64,000 bases of DNA from Aquamicrobium sp. LC103 (GCF_001014615.2 NZ_LBCQ02000016.1:62001-126000); one strand, 5' to 3'; positions 10,370 through 18,974 are shown, counted from the stretch's first letter. Made by a program: numbers and translations. The notes: a model not told the origin generated them from the letters alone.

Positions 10370-10846
10370 TCAGGACGCGGCGTTGCGCTTCCTGACCATC
10401 GCCGCATGCTCGGCACCGATCACCACGAGATCGTCCTGGTTGATCAGCTCCGTCTTCTCGATGACGATGCCGCTGCCGTTCCGGCTTTCGCGCTTGCTGT
10501 CGAACACGACCCTGACGCGCAGGCTGTCGCCCGGAAAGATCGGCGCCCGGAACCTCACCTTGTCCCAGCCAAGCGAGGCGACGGAAGTGTTCTCGTAGAG
10601 CTTGAGTTCGGATTTGAGACCCTCGATGAGGGCGAGGCCGAACAAACCGTGGGCGATGGGACGTCCGAACGTCGTCCTGCGGCAGTATTCCTCGTCGGTG
10701 TGCAGCGGGTGCTGGTCGCGCGTGACCCTCCCGAAGGTCAGCACGTCGTCCATCGTCACGTGGTGAATGTCGGTGACGATTTCGTCGCCTATGACCACGT
10801 CTTCATAAAAGAGGTCGATGAAGGCCTCTCGCGGCTTGGTTGGCAT
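10370..10846 (-). CDS. MaoC-family (R)-specific enoyl-CoA hydratase-like protein
   Basis: A hotdog-fold MaoC dehydratase of 158 residues from the ATG at 10846. An alternative in-frame ATG at 10909 overlaps the end of the preceding lyase gene by 8 bases and would add 21 polar residues. The shorter form matches the usual length and has a GAGAG site. The hydratase motif is visible: VTRDQHPLHTDEEYCRRTTF with the Asp/His pair, then RPIAHGLFGLALIEGL. The family hydrates enoyl-CoAs. Context with two CoA-transferase or dehydrogenase partners in the same leftward operon supports a CoA-thioester substrate. The exact acyl group is unknown. Confidence 0.87.
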   Translation of the reverse strand: MPTKPREAFIDLFYEDVVIGDEIVTDIHHVTMDDVLTFGRVTRDQHPLHTDEEYCRRTTFGRPIAHGLFGLALIEGLKSELKLYENTSVASLGWDKVRFRAPIFPGDSLRVRVVFDSKRESRNGSGIVIEKTELINQDDLVVIGAEHAAMVRKRNAAS

Positions 10847-10901
10847 GGCTCTCTCTGATTTTGGCACTGGTGTCGTCGTCTCGCGGTGCGGCCGGGGCTT
10901 T

Positions 10902-11837
10902 TCAGACATATTGCCGGAGGCCGGCCCGATCGACGGCTTGGGCGATCAGGCGGGTGGTATCGGCGGGCACCGGCAGAAGCGGCGGCCGTGGCCGGGCGCT
11001 CGCGATGACGCCGAGATGCCGCAGGCCGATCTTGAGCCTGGTGTGCATGTCGATCAGCGGCGGCGCGCCGTAGATCGTGCGCACGACCGGATAGAGGCGG
11101 TCGTTGATCGCGCGCATCACCTTGAGGTCCTCCGCCAGCGTCGCCTCCCATAACTCGGCCAGGAGATGCGGGATCATGCTGGCCATGCCCGACAATATGC
11201 CGTCGGCGCCGGTCGCCATCTGCGCGAAGAGCCAGTGATAGTTGGACGCGAGGATGGCGACGTCCGGCCGGGCGGCCTTGATCCTGCGGAGATTGTCCTC
11301 GTAGAGGGCGATGTCGGCGCTGCCCTCCTTCACGGCGATCACCCGTTCCCGCTTGCAGAGCTCGACGAGGACGGACGTGGCGAAGCCATTGCCCGACGCC
11401 ACCGACTGCTGGAAGATCGAGACCGGAATGTCGACGGCATCCAGTATCCGGTCGACGAGGTCCACCACGTAGCGGGGATCGCCGGAAGCGCCGGCCGCGA
11501 ATTGCGGCATCGGAAAGACGACCGCGACGTCGGCGCCGTGCTCCTGCGCTTCTCGGGCCTGCCTGACGGCGTCGTCGGTGGAGTAGGCGATTATGCCGGT
11601 CAGGAGCGGTCGCTTCTCGCCGATGAAGGCGCGGGTGCGCTTCAGGATCTCGACGCGCTCTTCAGCGGAAAGCGTCGCGCCTTCGCCGGCATGGCCGTTG
11701 ACGAAGACCGCGTTGATGCCACGCGGCGTCGTGCAATAGGCGAGAAGCCGCTCATAGCTCTTCCAGTCGATGGCGAGATCTTCGTCGAAGGTGAGCACTG
11801 TGGCGACGGTCACGCCATCGAGGGAGATGTGTTTCAT
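10902..11837 (-). CDS. DHDPS-family lyase with altered active site
   Basis: A 311-residue TIM-barrel protein of the dihydrodipicolinate synthase/N-acetylneuraminate lyase family, class I aldolases working through a Schiff base. The Schiff-base Lys170 is present (VIAVKEGSADI). Two other family hallmarks are changed: the Thr-Thr pair is replaced (FVNGHAGEGATLS, His49-Ala50) and the proton-relay Tyr is Phe142 (VSIFQQS). It is thus unlikely to make dihydrodipicolinate; a retro-aldol or hydratase-aldolase role on a CoA-pathway intermediate is a reasonable guess. Its start overlaps the CoA-transferase stop by 4 bases, and the MaoC gene follows, so the three are coupled. Confidence 0.86.
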   Translation of the reverse strand: MKHISLDGVTVATVLTFDEDLAIDWKSYERLLAYCTTPRGINAVFVNGHAGEGATLSAEERVEILKRTRAFIGEKRPLLTGIIAYSTDDAVRQAREAQEHGADVAVVFPMPQFAAGASGDPRYVVDLVDRILDAVDIPVSIFQQSVASGNGFATSVLVELCKRERVIAVKEGSADIALYEDNLRRIKAARPDVAILASNYHWLFAQMATGADGILSGMASMIPHLLAELWEATLAEDLKVMRAINDRLYPVVRTIYGAPPLIDMHTRLKIGLRHLGVIASARPRPPLLPVPADTTRLIAQAVDRAGLRQYV

Positions 11838-13405
11838 CGTGTTGCTCCTATGGTTGCGGCAAGCATCCCGCCGAGGCCCATGGGGCCTTCCATGAAAAGT
11901 TTCGCATCCATCAGCCTCAGATCCCGGGAGATGCGCGGCGCGAAGGAGATCTGATCGAGGATGTCTTCCTGCAGACGGACGCCCGGCGCGATTTCGGTGA
12001 GCACGAGGCCGTCGCCCTCGAGCCGGAAGACCGCGCGCTCGGAAACGAAGGTGACGTCCTGGCCTTTCTCACGCGCAAGGCGGCCGTTGAAGCTGACCTG
12101 GCCGACGGCCGGAACGAATTTCCGAAACTTTCCCTCGCGGCGGATCGTCAGCCGACCGTCGCCGACCGCAATGTCGAGCCCGCCTCCGGTCAGCGTGCCG
12201 CTGAACACAAGGCGCCGCGCGTTCTGGGTGATGTCGATGAAGCCGCCCGCGCCGTCGTAGCGGTCGCCGAAGCGCGTCACGTTGACGTTGCCGTCGCCGT
12301 CGACCTCCGCGAAGGACAGGAAGGCGCAGGTGAGGCCGCCGCCGTCATAGAAATCGAACTGGTAGGGCTGGTCGATGATGGCCCTGGGATTGTAGGCGGT
12401 GCCGAATTCCCGCGCATAGCCGGGCACGCCGCCGATGACGCCCGCCTCGACCGTGAGCGTCATGATGTCCTCGATGCCTTCCTCGGCGACGACGTTCGGG
12501 ATCATGGCGGATATGCCGACGCCGAGATTGACCACGTCGCCCGGGCGCAGCGCCAGCGCCGCGCGGCGCGCTATGACCCGCTTCTCCGTCAGCGGATCCG
12601 GTTTCAGCGCGGAGATCGGCATGCGCGTCTCGCCGCTGCGGCTCGGATCGTAGGCTGTCGTATAGGTCTGCATCTGGTCCGGAGCGAGCACGAAGTGGTC
12701 GATCAGGAAGCCCGGGATCTTCACCAGCTGCGGGTTGAGGGTGCCGCGCTTCACCTGCCGTTTCACCTGGCAGACCACCGTGCCGCCGGCATTGTGGACG
12801 GCCTGGGCGATCGACAGATCCTCGCGCGTCGTGGCTTCGTGCTCCATGGAGACGTAGCCGTCCTCATCGACGCTCGTGCCCCTCAGAAAGGCGATATTCG
12901 GGGTGGGCGCGCGGTAGAAGAGCCATTCCCGGTCGGCGAGCTCGACGAGCTCGATCATCGGCGTTCGCGTGCGCGCGTTCATCCTCCCGCCTTCCTGGCG
13001 CGGGTCGATATAGGTGTGAAGGCCGACATGGGTGACGACGCCCGGCTGCTTGGCGGCCATGGCGCGGAACATCTGCGTCATCACGCCCTGGGGGAAGTTG
13101 TAGCCCTCCATGTGCTCCTCGACGATCAGCTTCATGAAGGGAAGCTGCAGGCCGAAATTGCTGCCGAAGACGCGGGTGACGAGATTTTCGTGAGCCAGCT
13201 GGCACAGGCCCTTCTCGGTGACGGCACCGATGCCGGTGACGTGGAGGAGCGTCAGGCCCGCGGGGTGCGCCTCCGCCAGGAAGCGTTTTTCCAGGCTCTC
13301 CAGAACGGTTTCCGGAACGCCGGTGCCGCCATTGCCTCCGACGACGAGAATGTCGCCGTCGCGCACGAGGGCGGCGGCTTCGTCGGGCGTGATGAAACTG
13401 ACCAT
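11834..13405 (-). CDS. Family I CoA-transferase (YdiF/acetate CoA-transferase-like)
   Basis: A 523-residue single-chain CoA-transferase of family I with fused alpha and beta halves, like YdiF and propionate CoA-transferases. The alpha half shows DILVVGGNGGTGVPE; the beta half shows GDVVNLGVGISAMIPNV and the catalytic glutamate at Glu320 (LTVEAGVIGGVPGYAREFG), which forms the glutamyl-CoA intermediate. Length is as expected for the fused form. It lies 10 bases after the acyl-CoA dehydrogenase and overlaps the lyase gene by 4, in one leftward operon. It probably activates the acid that the dehydrogenase then desaturates. The acid is not known. Confidence 0.92.
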   Translation of the reverse strand: MVSFITPDEAAALVRDGDILVVGGNGGTGVPETVLESLEKRFLAEAHPAGLTLLHVTGIGAVTEKGLCQLAHENLVTRVFGSNFGLQLPFMKLIVEEHMEGYNFPQGVMTQMFRAMAAKQPGVVTHVGLHTYIDPRQEGGRMNARTRTPMIELVELADREWLFYRAPTPNIAFLRGTSVDEDGYVSMEHEATTREDLSIAQAVHNAGGTVVCQVKRQVKRGTLNPQLVKIPGFLIDHFVLAPDQMQTYTTAYDPSRSGETRMPISALKPDPLTEKRVIARRAALALRPGDVVNLGVGISAMIPNVVAEEGIEDIMTLTVEAGVIGGVPGYAREFGTAYNPRAIIDQPYQFDFYDGGGLTCAFLSFAEVDGDGNVNVTRFGDRYDGAGGFIDITQNARRLVFSGTLTGGGLDIAVGDGRLTIRREGKFRKFVPAVGQVSFNGRLAREKGQDVTFVSERAVFRLEGDGLVLTEIAPGVRLQEDILDQISFAPRISRDLRLMDAKLFMEGPMGLGGMLAATIGATR

Positions 13406-13415
13406 GCGTGCGTCC

Positions 13416-14558
13416 TCAGGCGTATTCTTTTTCGAGCTGGCGGGCGATGATCAGGCGCTGGATCTGGTTCGTGCCCTCATAGATCTGCGAAAGGCGCACG
13501 TCGCGGAACAGCCGTTCGATGCGGTACTCCCTGGAGTAGCCGTTGCCGCCGTGGATCTGCAGCGCATTGGAAATGTGCTGCATGGCCATGTCCGTCGTGA
13601 ACAGCTTGGCGTGGGCGGCTTCCTTGGCGATGGAACGGCCGGCGTCGTGCAACCTCGCCGCATGATGGATCAGCAGCCTGGAGGCGGCGATGTCCTTCGA
13701 CATGTCCGCCAGCATGAACTGGATCGCCTGGAACTTGATGATCTCGGAGCCGAACTGCCTGCGGCCCTTGGCATAGGCGATGGCGTCCTCCATGGCCGCC
13801 TGCGCCATGCCGAGCGCCATGGAGGACATCATCAGCCGGGAGAAATTGAAATTGCCCATCGCCATCTTGAAGGCGTCGTTTTCCGGGCCGATGCGATTTC
13901 GGACCGGCACGCGCACGGCATCGAAGCTGATCTGGCAATCCTCCAGCCCGTGCATGCCGAGAAGCTCCTCCGACTTGCCCAGCGTCACGCCCTTGCGGTC
14001 GGCCTCGACGAGAATGCAGCTTATCCCCTTGTGGCCGGCATTCCGGTCGGTCTTGGCGAAGACGACGACGAAGTCGGCGATGCGCCCGAAGGTCACCCAC
14101 GCCTTGGTGCCGGTGATGACGTAGTCGTCGCCGTCCCGTTCCGCGACCGTGCTCATCGCGGCCACGTCGGAACCGCAATCCGGCTCGGTTGCCGCGGTGG
14201 CGGGAATGATGTCGCCGCTCAGGATTCCGGGAATCAGGCCCTTGTGAAACTCGTTGCCGTGCTCGTTGAGGAAATGCGCGGCTTCGACGGGGATGGCGTA
14301 AGCATTGCCGAGCGTCCCGGAGCCCCGCGCGATCTCTTCCATGACGAGGCATGCCGTGGTCGTGTCGAGCCCGCTGCCGCCCGCCTCCGGGGCCAGCGAC
14401 ACACCGAACAGCCCGAGCGCCGCCATTTCCCTGTAGAGCTGCCTCGGAAACACGTCGTCGCGATCGATCGCGCTCGCCGCGGGGGCTACGGCCTCGTCGG
14501 AGAAGCGCCGGACGCTGTCGCGCAGCATCCTCTGCTCCTCGGTCAAAAAGTAGTCCAT
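13416..14558 (-). CDS. Acyl-CoA dehydrogenase
   Basis: A 380-residue acyl-CoA dehydrogenase. Landmarks: ATEPDCGSDVAAMSTVAER, ITGTKAWVTFGRIADFVVVF, AKGRRQFGSEIIKFQAIQFM, QIHGGNGYSREYRIERLFRD and catalytic-base Glu361 in QIYEGTNQIQR. The ATG at 14558 has GAGAGG five bases upstream. It is first in a leftward operon with the CoA-transferase, the DHDPS-like lyase and MaoC. Its promoter region holds the palindrome ATTTGATCAAAT 32 bases before the start. It differs clearly from the other acyl-CoA dehydrogenase at 8.3 kb, so the two modules probably handle different acids. Confidence 0.94.
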   Translation of the reverse strand: MDYFLTEEQRMLRDSVRRFSDEAVAPAASAIDRDDVFPRQLYREMAALGLFGVSLAPEAGGSGLDTTTACLVMEEIARGSGTLGNAYAIPVEAAHFLNEHGNEFHKGLIPGILSGDIIPATAATEPDCGSDVAAMSTVAERDGDDYVITGTKAWVTFGRIADFVVVFAKTDRNAGHKGISCILVEADRKGVTLGKSEELLGMHGLEDCQISFDAVRVPVRNRIGPENDAFKMAMGNFNFSRLMMSSMALGMAQAAMEDAIAYAKGRRQFGSEIIKFQAIQFMLADMSKDIAASRLLIHHAARLHDAGRSIAKEAAHAKLFTTDMAMQHISNALQIHGGNGYSREYRIERLFRDVRLSQIYEGTNQIQRLIIARQLEKEYA

Positions 14559-14589
14559 GACTGCCTCTCTGGTGGCTTTTGTGATTAGT

Positions 14590-14601
14590 ATTTGATCAAA
14601 T
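14590..14601. promoter_or_regulatory. Candidate GntR/FCD operator ATTTGATCAAAT
   Basis: A perfect 12-bp palindrome in the 50-base gap upstream of the acyl-CoA dehydrogenase gene. It has the same architecture as the Caulobacter VanR operator ATTGGATCCAAT (known for that FCD-family GntR regulator), with two symmetric changes. The nearby GntR/FCD gene at 9519-10226 is the obvious candidate binder; this is inference. Confidence 0.5.
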
Positions 14602-14608
14602 ATGAAGT

Positions 14609-14977
14609 CTATGCGTCGGCAAGCGCGCCGGCGTGCGCTGCTTCGTCGGGCTCTCGATCGAAGAAATAGATCACGACCGATTTCGGCGGCACGTCGTAGG
14701 CCGCGACGAACGCATCCGTCAGCAGTCGCGCCGCCGTGCGACGCAGATCCACTGAGCGTCGGAACGCGTGTACTTTCACGAATATCCTTTTCATTTCAGC
14801 CGAATAGCCATGAATTCCACGGTGAGCATAGCTGTTCGCGCCAATGTCGAAGAAATAGGCCGACACGATATCCGGTGCGATGTCATAGGCCTCGCAAAGG
14901 GCTTCGGTCATCAATTCCGTCGCGCGGCGCCGCTGTCGCGGGGTGGCCTCGAAATCAAAAACCTCCAAAAACGGCAT
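14609..14977 (-). CDS. Tautomerase-superfamily protein with two fused 4-oxalocrotonate-tautomerase units
   Basis: A 122-residue protein beginning with Met-Pro, so Pro would be N-terminal after Met removal, as in active tautomerases. It is an internal duplication of about 54 residues. Residues 2-54 (PFLEVFDFEATPRQRRRATE, then EAYDIAPDIVSAYFFD) align with residues 64-117 (KRIFVKVHAFRRSVDLRRTA, then AAYDVPPKSVVIYFFD). The second unit lacks an N-terminal proline. Single-unit tautomerases are about 62 residues. The ATG at 14977 has AGGAG upstream. It is divergent from the second DHDPS-family gene and sits 50 bases before the acyl-CoA dehydrogenase operon. A keto-enol tautomerase or hydrolytic role in this acid pathway is plausible. 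Confidence 0.78.
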   Translation of the reverse strand: MPFLEVFDFEATPRQRRRATELMTEALCEAYDIAPDIVSAYFFDIGANSYAHRGIHGYSAEMKRIFVKVHAFRRSVDLRRTAARLLTDAFVAAYDVPPKSVVIYFFDREPDEAAHAGALADA

Positions 14978-15047
14978 GGCTTCTCCTGGTCAAAAAACTG
15001 GCAAATTTCGAAATGCATATTTCGAACGCATTTCAGCTTAATTGGCA

Positions 15048-15076
15048 GTTGACATTCGAGCTGATCAAATGTCAAC
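15048..15076. promoter_or_regulatory. Candidate operator: inverted repeat GTTGACATT-N11-AATGTCAAC
   Basis: A perfect 9-bp inverted repeat between the divergent tautomerase and DHDPS-family genes. Each arm contains TTGACAT, resembling a -35 element on both strands. The middle and right arm read TGATCAAAT, the same half as the palindrome at 14590-14601. It is probably a regulator site controlling both directions; the GntR/FCD protein is the likely binder. Confidence 0.5.
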
Positions 15077-15148
15077 CTAATTTGCATATTTTGGATCATA
15101 TCGGCGGCGGACGGATCTGCGGTCGCCGCAAGGAAAGAGGAACCACCG

Positions 15149-16036
15149 ATGGCCACCTTCCGGGGCAGCTATACCGTCATGGTGACGCCGTTCGACGAAG
15201 CCCTGCGGGTCGATGAGCCGCGATTGCGCGCCTTTGTCGACTGGCAGATCGAGCAGGGGGTGCAGGGGCTCATTCCGCTGGGCAGTACCGGCGAGTTCCT
15301 GTCGTTGACGCGCGAGGAGCGCAGGCTGGTGGCCGCGACGGTGATCGACCAGGCGCGCGGGCGCGTGCCCGTCATCGTCGGCACGGCCGCGGAATGGACG
15401 GACGAGGCGGTCTCGCTGAGCCGGGAGGCCGAGGAGCTTGGCGCCGACGGCGTCATGGTCGTGCCGCCCTATTATTCGTCGCCCACGGACGAGGAGCTGT
15501 TCGTGCACTACCGCCGCATAGGCGAGGCGCTTTCCATCCCCGTCATGGTCTACAACAATCCCAACACCGCCAATGTCGACCTGAGCGCGTCGCTGGTCGC
15601 CCGGCTGTCAGAGATCGACAATATCTCCTACATCAAGGAGTCGAGCGGCAGCGTCTCGAGAACCATGGACATCATTCGACTGTGCGGCGACCGCATCATC
15701 GTCTTTGCGGGCTACGATGCCTGGGAGAGCTACCGGGTCGGCGCGCAGGGCTACGTCTCGGTCTTCTCCAACATCGCGCCCGCGCTTTCCACCCAGCTCT
15801 TCAAGCTGACGGTCGACGAGGGCGACGGCGAGGCGGGCCGACAGCTCTATCATCGCATTCTGCCGCTGCTGCAGGCGCTGAGCGGCGATCTCTACGTCTC
15901 CGCGACCAAGGCGGCACTCGCGATGATCGGGCAGCCGGTCGGCTCGCCACGTCCGCCGCGACTGCCGCTTCCGGAGACGAAGACGGCTTCACTCAGGCAG
16001 GTTCTCGACGGAATGGGATTGATCGCGGCCAGTTGA
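15149..16036 (+). CDS. DHDPS/NAL-family lyase (dihydrodipicolinate synthase-like)
   Basis: A 295-residue Schiff-base TIM barrel. Unlike the paralogue at 10.9 kb it keeps the catalytic set: Ser46-Thr47 (IPLGSTGEFLSL), Tyr135 (VMVYNNPNTANV) and Lys163 (YIKESSGSVS). Members include dihydrodipicolinate synthase, N-acetylneuraminate lyase and several sugar-acid or hydratase-aldolases. It leads a rightward operon with a TRAP importer, a DUF3830 protein and an acyl-CoA ligase, so a catabolic pyruvate-forming aldolase or a dehydratase is more likely than lysine synthesis. Its promoter region carries the GntR-type dyad. The substrate cannot be decided from sequence. Confidence 0.9.
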   Translation: MATFRGSYTVMVTPFDEALRVDEPRLRAFVDWQIEQGVQGLIPLGSTGEFLSLTREERRLVAATVIDQARGRVPVIVGTAAEWTDEAVSLSREAEELGADGVMVVPPYYSSPTDEELFVHYRRIGEALSIPVMVYNNPNTANVDLSASLVARLSEIDNISYIKESSGSVSRTMDIIRLCGDRIIVFAGYDAWESYRVGAQGYVSVFSNIAPALSTQLFKLTVDEGDGEAGRQLYHRILPLLQALSGDLYVSATKAALAMIGQPVGSPRPPRLPLPETKTASLRQVLDGMGLIAAS

Positions 16037-16106
16037 GGACGATGCCGGATTCGCCCGTTCCGTAACACCAATAAAAGTAAAAACAGCCACCAAAGGGGAA
16101 TGCATC

Positions 16107-17084
16107 ATGACTATGAAATCGATGTTCGTTGCAATGCTCATGTCGGTCGCGTCGCTGGCATCCGTCGCCGAGGCCGCGGAAGTGACGCTGAAGGCAAGCC
16201 ACAACGCCAATGCCGACGAGCCCTACAATCTCGGCATGGTGCGCATGAGCGAGCTCCTTGCCGAGAAAACCGGCGGCAAGGCCGAAATCAAGGTATTTCC
16301 GAATGCGCAGCTCGGCGATGAGATGGAAAGCATCCAGGGAACCCAGATCGGCACGATCGACATTGCGGTGACGGCCAACGAGACGCTCGTCAACTTCACG
16401 CCCGACATGGGCGTGCTCAGCATGCCGTTCCTTTTCGAGAATGCCGAGCAGATGGACCACGCGCTGAGCGCGTCGGAAGTCCGGGACTATGTCAACGAAG
16501 TGCTCGGCAAGCAGGGCTTTCGCCTGATCGGCTTCTTCTCGGCCGGCACGCGCCACATCATGACCAAGAAGCCGGTCGCCTCGATGGAAGACCTCGCCGG
16601 CATGAAGATCCGCACCATGCAGAATCCCGCCCATCTGGCGGCGTTCAAGGACTTCGGCGCGAACCCGACTCCGCTGGCCTACAGCGAACTCTACGGAGCG
16701 CTCGAGACGGGCGTCGTGGACGGTGCCGAAGCCGCGAACACCAACTACTATTCCAAGAAATTCTATGAGGTGGCGCCGAACTGGGCGATCGTCGGATGGC
16801 TGGAGCTCGTGGCGCCGGTCATCATGGGCGAGGCGCGTTTCCAGTCGCTGCCCGAAGACGTTCAGAACGCTCTCATGGAAGCCGGGGTCGAGGCCGCAAC
16901 CTACCAGCGGCAAGCCTACCGCGAGAGCGATGCCAAGCTCTACGAAGAATTGGTCAAGGCCGGGGTCAACGTGACCAAGCCGGACATCGCGCCCTTCCGC
17001 GCGGAAGCCGACAAGATCTACTCCACCTACATCACGACCGACGAACAGAAGCGCCTTGTCGAGCTTCTCAAGGACGTGAAGTGA
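16107..17084 (+). CDS. TRAP transporter solute-binding protein (DctP type)
   Basis: A 325-residue periplasmic binding protein for a TRAP importer. It has a Sec signal peptide (MTMKSMFVAMLMSVASLASV, cleavage near AEAAE). The DctP fold follows: HNANADEPYNLGMVRMSELL, QIGTIDIAVTAN, and the carboxylate-binding arginine predicted at Arg169 in GMKIRTMQNP, followed by ELYGALETGVVDGAE. That Arg fits an organic acid ligand, in line with the acid-activating genes around it. The membrane subunits follow directly. The ribosome site AAGGGG lies 8 bases before the ATG. Confidence 0.93.
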   Translation: MTMKSMFVAMLMSVASLASVAEAAEVTLKASHNANADEPYNLGMVRMSELLAEKTGGKAEIKVFPNAQLGDEMESIQGTQIGTIDIAVTANETLVNFTPDMGVLSMPFLFENAEQMDHALSASEVRDYVNEVLGKQGFRLIGFFSAGTRHIMTKKPVASMEDLAGMKIRTMQNPAHLAAFKDFGANPTPLAYSELYGALETGVVDGAEAANTNYYSKKFYEVAPNWAIVGWLELVAPVIMGEARFQSLPEDVQNALMEAGVEAATYQRQAYRESDAKLYEELVKAGVNVTKPDIAPFRAEADKIYSTYITTDEQKRLVELLKDVK

Positions 17085-17142
17085 CAGAGAACGGGCCGGA
17101 TGTCCTCGACATCCGGCCGCTGCTTTTCAGGAGTTCGGATCG

Positions 17143-17667
17143 ATGTCTGTGGCCATGAATGCCCTGAGTACGTGTATCCATGCCTTGCGCAAGGCGATGT
17201 CGGCGATCGTCATATTGCTGTTCTCGCTGATGATGATCGCCGTCCTGGTGCAGGTCGGCGGGCGCTATGTCTTCAACTATTCCATTGCCGGCGCCGCCGA
17301 GATCGCGACATTCAGTCAAATCTGGCTGGTGATGCTCGGTTCGGGCATCGCCATGGCGCGGCATCAGCATGTGGCGATCGATTTCCTGCCCGCGCAATTG
17401 CCCCTGCCGCTGGCGCGCGCGGCAAGCATATTGATCGTCCTGGTTACCATCGGTTTTCTGTGCGTTCTCGCTTACGGGAGCGTGCCCCTGCTGCGCCTGG
17501 GAATAATGCAGACGTCGTCCGCGATGCAACTGCCGATGTGGGTGATGTATCTGTGCCTGCCGGTCGGCGCGGCCTATGTCGCGCTGGAGCTTGTCGTCTC
17601 CATCGTTGAACGCTGGGACGATCCGTTCGCCGCAAATCAGTCGGACTTTGAAGAGGAGGCAGCATAA
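17143..17667 (+). CDS. TRAP transporter small permease (DctQ type)
   Basis: A 174-residue membrane protein with four predicted helices, the usual DctQ topology. The first helix region is ALRKAMSAIVILLFSLMMIA, followed by the family motif VGGRYVFNYSIAGAAEIATF and the helix FSQIWLVMLGSGIAMARHQH. It partners the large permease, whose ATG shares the A of this gene's TAA stop, so translation is coupled. AGGAG lies upstream of the start. Together with the preceding binding protein it imports an unidentified organic acid using the Na+ or proton gradient. Confidence 0.93.
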   Translation: MSVAMNALSTCIHALRKAMSAIVILLFSLMMIAVLVQVGGRYVFNYSIAGAAEIATFSQIWLVMLGSGIAMARHQHVAIDFLPAQLPLPLARAASILIVLVTIGFLCVLAYGSVPLLRLGIMQTSSAMQLPMWVMYLCLPVGAAYVALELVVSIVERWDDPFAANQSDFEEEAA

Positions 17668-18953
17668 TGGCCGTGATATTGGGTTGCTTCCTTCTGCTTC
17701 TGCTCCTCGGCGTCCCCGTCGTTTTCGTTCTCGGCGCATCCGCCGTCATCGCGCTCGTGACGACGACCGAGGTTCCGGTGGCGATCGTCAGCCAGCGGGT
17801 CTTCGCCGGGCTCAATTCCTTCACCCTGATGGCGATTCCGTTTTTCGTCTTCGCCGGCATCATCATGGATGCGGGAGGCATTTCGAAGCGGATCGTCAAT
17901 TTCTCGTCCGCCCTGATCGGCTGGGTGACCGGCAGCCTGCTGCTCGTCGCTTGCGTCGCGGCGGCGGGTCTGGCCGCCATTTCCGGCTCGGGCTCCGCCG
18001 ACACGGCGGCGATCTCGTCGATCATGCAGCCGCAGCTCAAGCGCCGGCGCTACGACGTCGATTTCGGCGCGGCCGTCATCGCCTGTGCGGGGTCGCTCGC
18101 CCAGGTCATCCCACCGAGCCTCACCATGGTGATCGTGGCCGTCGTGGCCAATCTGTCGATCGGTGCTCTCTTCCTGTCCGGCGTGGTGCCCGGCCTACTG
18201 TGCATCGCCGCCATCATGATCGCCGCCTATGTTCACGCCAAGCGGGGCGGCCCTCAATATCGCGAGACGGAGCCGTTCACCTTGGCGCGACTCGGCCGCA
18301 CGACATATCAGGCGCTGCCGGCCTTCGGCATGCCGCTTCTGATCCTCGGCGGCATTCTCGGCGGCGCCTTCACCCCGACCGAGGCGGCCGCGGTGTCGGC
18401 CTTCTACGGCCTGATCGTCGGCATGTTCGTCTATCGCGAATTGAAGGTCTCGCATTTGCCGCAGCTCATCCTGCGCGCGGCTTCCCTGTCGGCCGCCGTC
18501 ATGCTGATCATCGGCACCGCGAGCGTGTTCGCCTGGCTGGTCGCCAATGCGAACGTGCCGACGCTGCTCGGCAACTGGATCCGCGATCTATCCTCCGATC
18601 CGCTGGTCTTCCTGATCATAGTGAACGTGCTTTTCCTGATCATAGGCATGTTCCTGGAGACGATCGCAGCGATCCTGATCGTCGTCCCCGTGCTCATGCC
18701 GATCGCGCTCGACTACGGGATCGATCCGATCCACTTCGCCCTCGTGATCGTGCTCAACTGCGCGATCGGAACGGTCACGCCGCCCTACGGAATTTCCCTT
18801 TTCGTGGCCGCGAGCGTTGCCAACCGTCCGGTCATCAAGGTGGCGCGCAAGCTGCTGATGCCTTTTGCGGCGATGATGGCCATTCTGGTGCTGACCACGT
18901 TCGTTCCCGAGCTTTCCCTGGCGTTGCCGCGGATGGCCGGCCTCATCCAGTAA
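17667..18953 (+). CDS. TRAP transporter large permease (DctM type)
   Basis: A 428-residue DctM transport subunit with about 12 membrane helices. Family signatures include LGVPVVFVLGASAVIALV, FTLMAIPFFVFAGIIMDAGG, the ISGSGSADTAAISSIMQPQL loop that carries ion and substrate-site residues, GSLAQVIPPSLTMVI, and GTVTPPYGISLFVAASVA near the end. It forms the ion-coupled channel of the TRAP system with DctQ. Overlap with dctQ is one base. The DUF3830 gene follows by 21 bases in the same direction. Confidence 0.94.
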   Translation: MAVILGCFLLLLLLGVPVVFVLGASAVIALVTTTEVPVAIVSQRVFAGLNSFTLMAIPFFVFAGIIMDAGGISKRIVNFSSALIGWVTGSLLLVACVAAAGLAAISGSGSADTAAISSIMQPQLKRRRYDVDFGAAVIACAGSLAQVIPPSLTMVIVAVVANLSIGALFLSGVVPGLLCIAAIMIAAYVHAKRGGPQYRETEPFTLARLGRTTYQALPAFGMPLLILGGILGGAFTPTEAAAVSAFYGLIVGMFVYRELKVSHLPQLILRAASLSAAVMLIIGTASVFAWLVANANVPTLLGNWIRDLSSDPLVFLIIVNVLFLIIGMFLETIAAILIVVPVLMPIALDYGIDPIHFALVIVLNCAIGTVTPPYGISLFVAASVANRPVIKVARKLLMPFAAMMAILVLTTFVPELSLALPRMAGLIQ

Positions 18954-18974
18954 CTCCCCGTTGAAAGGAAGAAC

